NCBI GenBank assembly: GCA_964604145.1
Contig: CAZRXS010000062.1
Location: 1 to 7,672, forward strand
Reading direction: 5' to 3'
DNA length: 7,672 bases
Source of the DNA: Gudongella sp964604145
GTDB lineage: Bacteria; Bacillota; Clostridia; Tissierellales; Tissierellaceae
The first letter of the stretch is position 1; every line of letters starts with the position of its first letter. Positions 6,104-7,672 of this stretch are shown piece by piece. The notes under the pieces were generated by a model that did no database searches, had not been told where the DNA came from, and saw nothing but the letters and a program-made list of their open reading frames with translations. Position numbers and translations under genes: made by a program.

Positions 6104-6610
6104 TTGAAAAAGGTAGCAATTCTAATTGAAAACCTATTTGATGAACAAGAGCTGATTTATCCATATCATAGACTTAAAGAAGATTACGAGGTTCATTTAG
6201 TAGGGACAAAAAAAGAAGTAGAATACAATGGGAAATCAGGTTTAGCGTTTAAAAGCACCCATGCTTCTTCCGATGTAAAAGCTGATGATTATGTGGCTTT
6301 GTTTATTCCAGGAGGGTATTCTCCAGACCATATGAGAAGATGTGATGCAACAATTGATTTAGTAAAAGAATTTAACAATCAAGGAAAACCAATTGCGTCA
6401 ATTTGCCATGGGCCTTGGATGTTAGCATCATGTTGTGATTTAAAAGGTAAGGATATGACCTCATTCTTTTCTATAAAAGATGATTTAATCAATGCGGGTG
6501 CAAATTGGATGGATAAGGAGTTAGTAGTTTCAGGAAATTTAATTACTTCAAGAAACCCAGGAGATCTTCCTGTTTTATTAAAGGAATTGGTAAAAACAAT
6601 TGAAAGGTAG
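6104..6610 (+). CDS. DJ-1/PfpI-family protein, YfkM/YhbO type general stress protein
   Basis: 168 residues, the full length of this single-domain family. The nucleophile elbow is SICHGP (99-104), with Cys101 and His102. The conserved acidic residue near the cysteine is Glu16 in LFDEQELIYPYHRLKE (11-26). The glycine-rich PGGYSPDHMR (69-78) places Asp75 where the Pyrococcus protease PfpI has the Glu of its inter-subunit triad; an Asp there is typical of the YfkM/YhbO branch. The C-terminal part has SIKDDLINAGANWMDKELVV (123-142) and ITSRNPGDLPVL (147-158). Relatives have been described as proteases, chaperones or deglycases of glycated protein and DNA; the deglycase role is disputed. Extra cysteines occur at 80, 110 and 111. 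The start is TTG at 6104, chosen because GGGGGG (6092-6097) lies six bases upstream and the MKKVAILI opening fits the family. It is followed six bases later by the next gene. Confidence 0.93.
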   Translation: MKKVAILIENLFDEQELIYPYHRLKEDYEVHLVGTKKEVEYNGKSGLAFKSTHASSDVKADDYVALFIPGGYSPDHMRRCDATIDLVKEFNNQGKPIASICHGPWMLASCCDLKGKDMTSFFSIKDDLINAGANWMDKELVVSGNLITSRNPGDLPVLLKELVKTIER

Positions 6611-6616
6611 GATTCT

Positions 6617-6880
6617 ATGCACAATGATTTTAGAGATAACCTTATAAGAATAAGCTTACTTGATCAGGCAGAAAAAAATAAAATCGACAAAGAATCTGTA
6701 TTTGGAACTCTTCAAGCTAGGGGCTTTTACGATATTAAAGAAGATGAAATAGAAGAACATTTAAAACACTTGGAAGATGAAAACTTTCTAGCAAAAGTAG
6801 AAGGGGATAAATATAAGACTTCCCAAGTGGGAAGCAAAGAACTTTCCGAAGTTAAAGATGTAATTAAAAATTTTCAATAA
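6617..6880 (+). CDS. Small winged-helix-like hypothetical protein
   Basis: 87 residues. I do not recognise a named family. After an N-terminal helix (DFRDNLIRISLLDQAEKN, 4-21), the residues FYDIKEDEIEEHLKHLEDE (37-55) look like a helix-turn-helix with a recognition helix. NFLAKVEGDKYKTSQVGSKEL (56-76, broken between residues) then looks like a beta-wing followed by the T-x-x-G-x-x-EL turn common in winged-helix proteins of PadR or related type. This is pattern recognition, not a family match. Lys and Glu are abundant, and there is no membrane segment or cysteine. The ribosome binding site AGGTAGGA (6605-6612) overlaps the stop codon of the PfpI gene, and the ATG is six bases past that stop. 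The two genes are therefore cotranscribed and probably coupled. It may be a small regulator linked to the PfpI protein. Confidence 0.8.
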   Translation: MHNDFRDNLIRISLLDQAEKNKIDKESVFGTLQARGFYDIKEDEIEEHLKHLEDENFLAKVEGDKYKTSQVGSKELSEVKDVIKNFQ

Positions 6881-6893
6881 ATTTCAAGAAACT

Positions 6894-6925
6894 AAAAAAG
6901 CAAATCAGGTTGATTTGCTTTTTTT
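6894..6925 (+). terminator. Rho-independent terminator of the PfpI operon
   Basis: GCAAATCA (6900-6907) pairs perfectly with TGATTTGC (6911-6918) around the loop GGT. A run of seven T (6919-6925) follows, and a preceding A-run (6894-6899) can extend the stem. It lies 13 bases after the stop of the small protein gene. Its 3' arm overlaps the proposed -35 region of the mscS gene. Confidence 0.93.
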
Positions 6926-6941
6926 GTGTATTTTAGGGTAA
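6917..6941 (+). promoter_or_regulatory. Possible sigma-B-type promoter of the MscS gene
   Basis: GGGTAA (6936-6941) lies 13 bases after GCTTTT (6917-6922), which matches GTTTAA at only three of six positions. A transcript starting near 6949 would have a leader of about 22 bases containing the GGAGGA ribosome binding site. Because a strong terminator stands immediately upstream, the gene needs its own promoter in this roughly 45-base gap, and I see no sigma-A alternative there. Confidence 0.4.
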
Positions 6942-6970
6942 GAGTTAGAAAAAGACTTATGGAGGAACTT

Positions 6971-7672
6971 ATGGAAACCATTACGGAATGGGTGCAAGCA
7001 TATACAGGAATACCTGGGAGTCTACAAGGACAGCTATTTAGATCGATTTTAATTCTTGTCATAGTAATTATTCTTCATCAAATTTCAAAAAATGTGCTCT
7101 ATAGAACTATTCAGGATAGAAAGACCTATTATAGAGTTAAGAAGGGAATAGGCTATGCATTTATTATTATAGGATTTGTGTTAATCTCTAGGGTATGGTT
7201 TGTAGGAGTAGCATATATTACTACATTTCTAGGTATATTCACAGCTGGTCTTGTAATTGCGCTAAAAGATTTGATTATGAATATAGCAGGTTGGTTTTAT
7301 ATTATCTGGAAAGGGTCTTTTAGGGTTGGAGACAGGATAGAGATAGATGGCACAGCTGGTGATGTTATAGGGATTCAATTATTTGAATTTACAATGATGG
7401 AAATGGGCAACTGGGTACCTGCAGATCAGTCTACAGGTAGAATTACCTATGTTCCAAATTATAAAGTATTTAAGGATCCAGTATTTAACTACAGTAGTGG
7501 AATCCCTTTTGTCTGGCAGGAAATTCCTATATATTTGACTTTCGAGAGTAATTGGAAAAAAGCTAAGGCGATTTTAGAAGACATTGCAACTAAACACGGT
7601 GAGACAATAGGAAGTGCAGTTGAAGAGAGTATTGCTGAAATGTCTAGAAAATTTATGATATACAATGCCAAA
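6971..7672 (+). CDS. mscS: Small-conductance mechanosensitive ion channel, MscS family (partial, runs off the right edge)
   Basis: An open frame of 234 codons from ATG 6971 to the last base, with no stop, so the C-terminus is missing. GGAGGA (6961-6966) precedes the ATG by four bases. MscS channels open under membrane tension during hypo-osmotic shock and release ions and solutes from the cytoplasm. Hydrophobic helices are seen at about 22-38 and 58-80, and the pore-lining region follows at 82-113 (ITTFLGIFTAGLVIALKDLI). The hallmark start of the beta domain is GSFRVGDRIEIDGTAGDVIGI (115-135, broken between residues). The beta domain ends with ITYVPNYKVFKDPVFNYS (158-175), equivalent to the family's P-N segment. 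From about 184 the alpha/beta vestibule domain begins. The beta domain has an insertion-like stretch, MEMGNWVPADQSTGR (143-157), seen in a subset of the family. It stands alone after a strong terminator. Confidence 0.93.
   Translation, partial: METITEWVQAYTGIPGSLQGQLFRSILILVIVIILHQISKNVLYRTIQDRKTYYRVKKGIGYAFIIIGFVLISRVWFVGVAYITTFLGIFTAGLVIALKDLIMNIAGWFYIIWKGSFRVGDRIEIDGTAGDVIGIQLFEFTMMEMGNWVPADQSTGRITYVPNYKVFKDPVFNYSSGIPFVWQEIPIYLTFESNWKKAKAILEDIATKHGETIGSAVEESIAEMSRKFMIYNAK

Noticed and set aside
519..6941. Reading the GGGTAW boxes as forespore sigma-F or sigma-G promoters
   Set aside because: The bases after GGGTA do not fit the GGNNANANT pattern of sigma-F, and no CATA-type sigma-G -10 is present. 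The 13-base spacing fits sigma-B better. A genome-wide check would still be needed.

Overview
The window is AT-rich, with strong GGAGG-type ribosome binding sites, U-tract hairpin terminators, occasional TTG starts and a lipoprotein-type binding protein. Together these point to a low-GC Bacillota chromosome. The style of the nitroreductase and of the small membrane protein suggests an anaerobic Clostridia or Tissierellia-like organism, but this placement is an inference. I see no rRNA, tRNA, CRISPR array, insertion sequence or phage gene.

Layout. (1) 1-468, minus strand: the 5' part of an unrecognised multi-pass membrane protein that runs off the left edge. (2) 682-1254, plus: a nitroreductase-family flavoprotein ending at a hairpin terminator. 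(3) 1357-1905, minus: a RimJ/RimL-type GNAT acetyltransferase, convergent with the nitroreductase. (4) 2201-5967, plus: a four-gene ABC importer operon, in the order binding lipoprotein, large permease, ATPase, small permease. Gene order, the four protein lengths and the motifs match the YehZYXW (OsmF) branch of the glycine betaine/osmoprotectant importers rather than the OpuB/OpuC branch. (5) 6104-6880, plus: a DJ-1/PfpI-family protein of the YfkM/YhbO type and a small winged-helix-like protein six bases behind it, closed by a strong terminator. (6) 6971 to the right edge, plus: a small-conductance mechanosensitive channel (MscS family), truncated by the window end.

Functionally, the right two-thirds reads as an osmotic and general-stress neighbourhood. 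It holds a compatible-solute importer for hyperosmotic conditions, an MscS channel for release during hypo-osmotic shock, and a PfpI-family stress protein.

The most interesting signal is regulatory. Four transcription units (the left membrane protein, the importer operon, the PfpI operon and mscS) each have a GGGTAA or GGGTAT box on the coding strand, about 25 to 50 bases before the start codon. Exactly 13 bases upstream of each box is a -35-like hexamer: GTTATA, GTTTAT, GTGTAA and GCTTTT. This resembles the general-stress sigma factor (sigma-B) promoter GTTTAA-N12-15-GGGTAT. The nitroreductase and acetyltransferase lack it. I infer a small sigma-B-type stress regulon. I did not find an exotic undescribed enzyme system.
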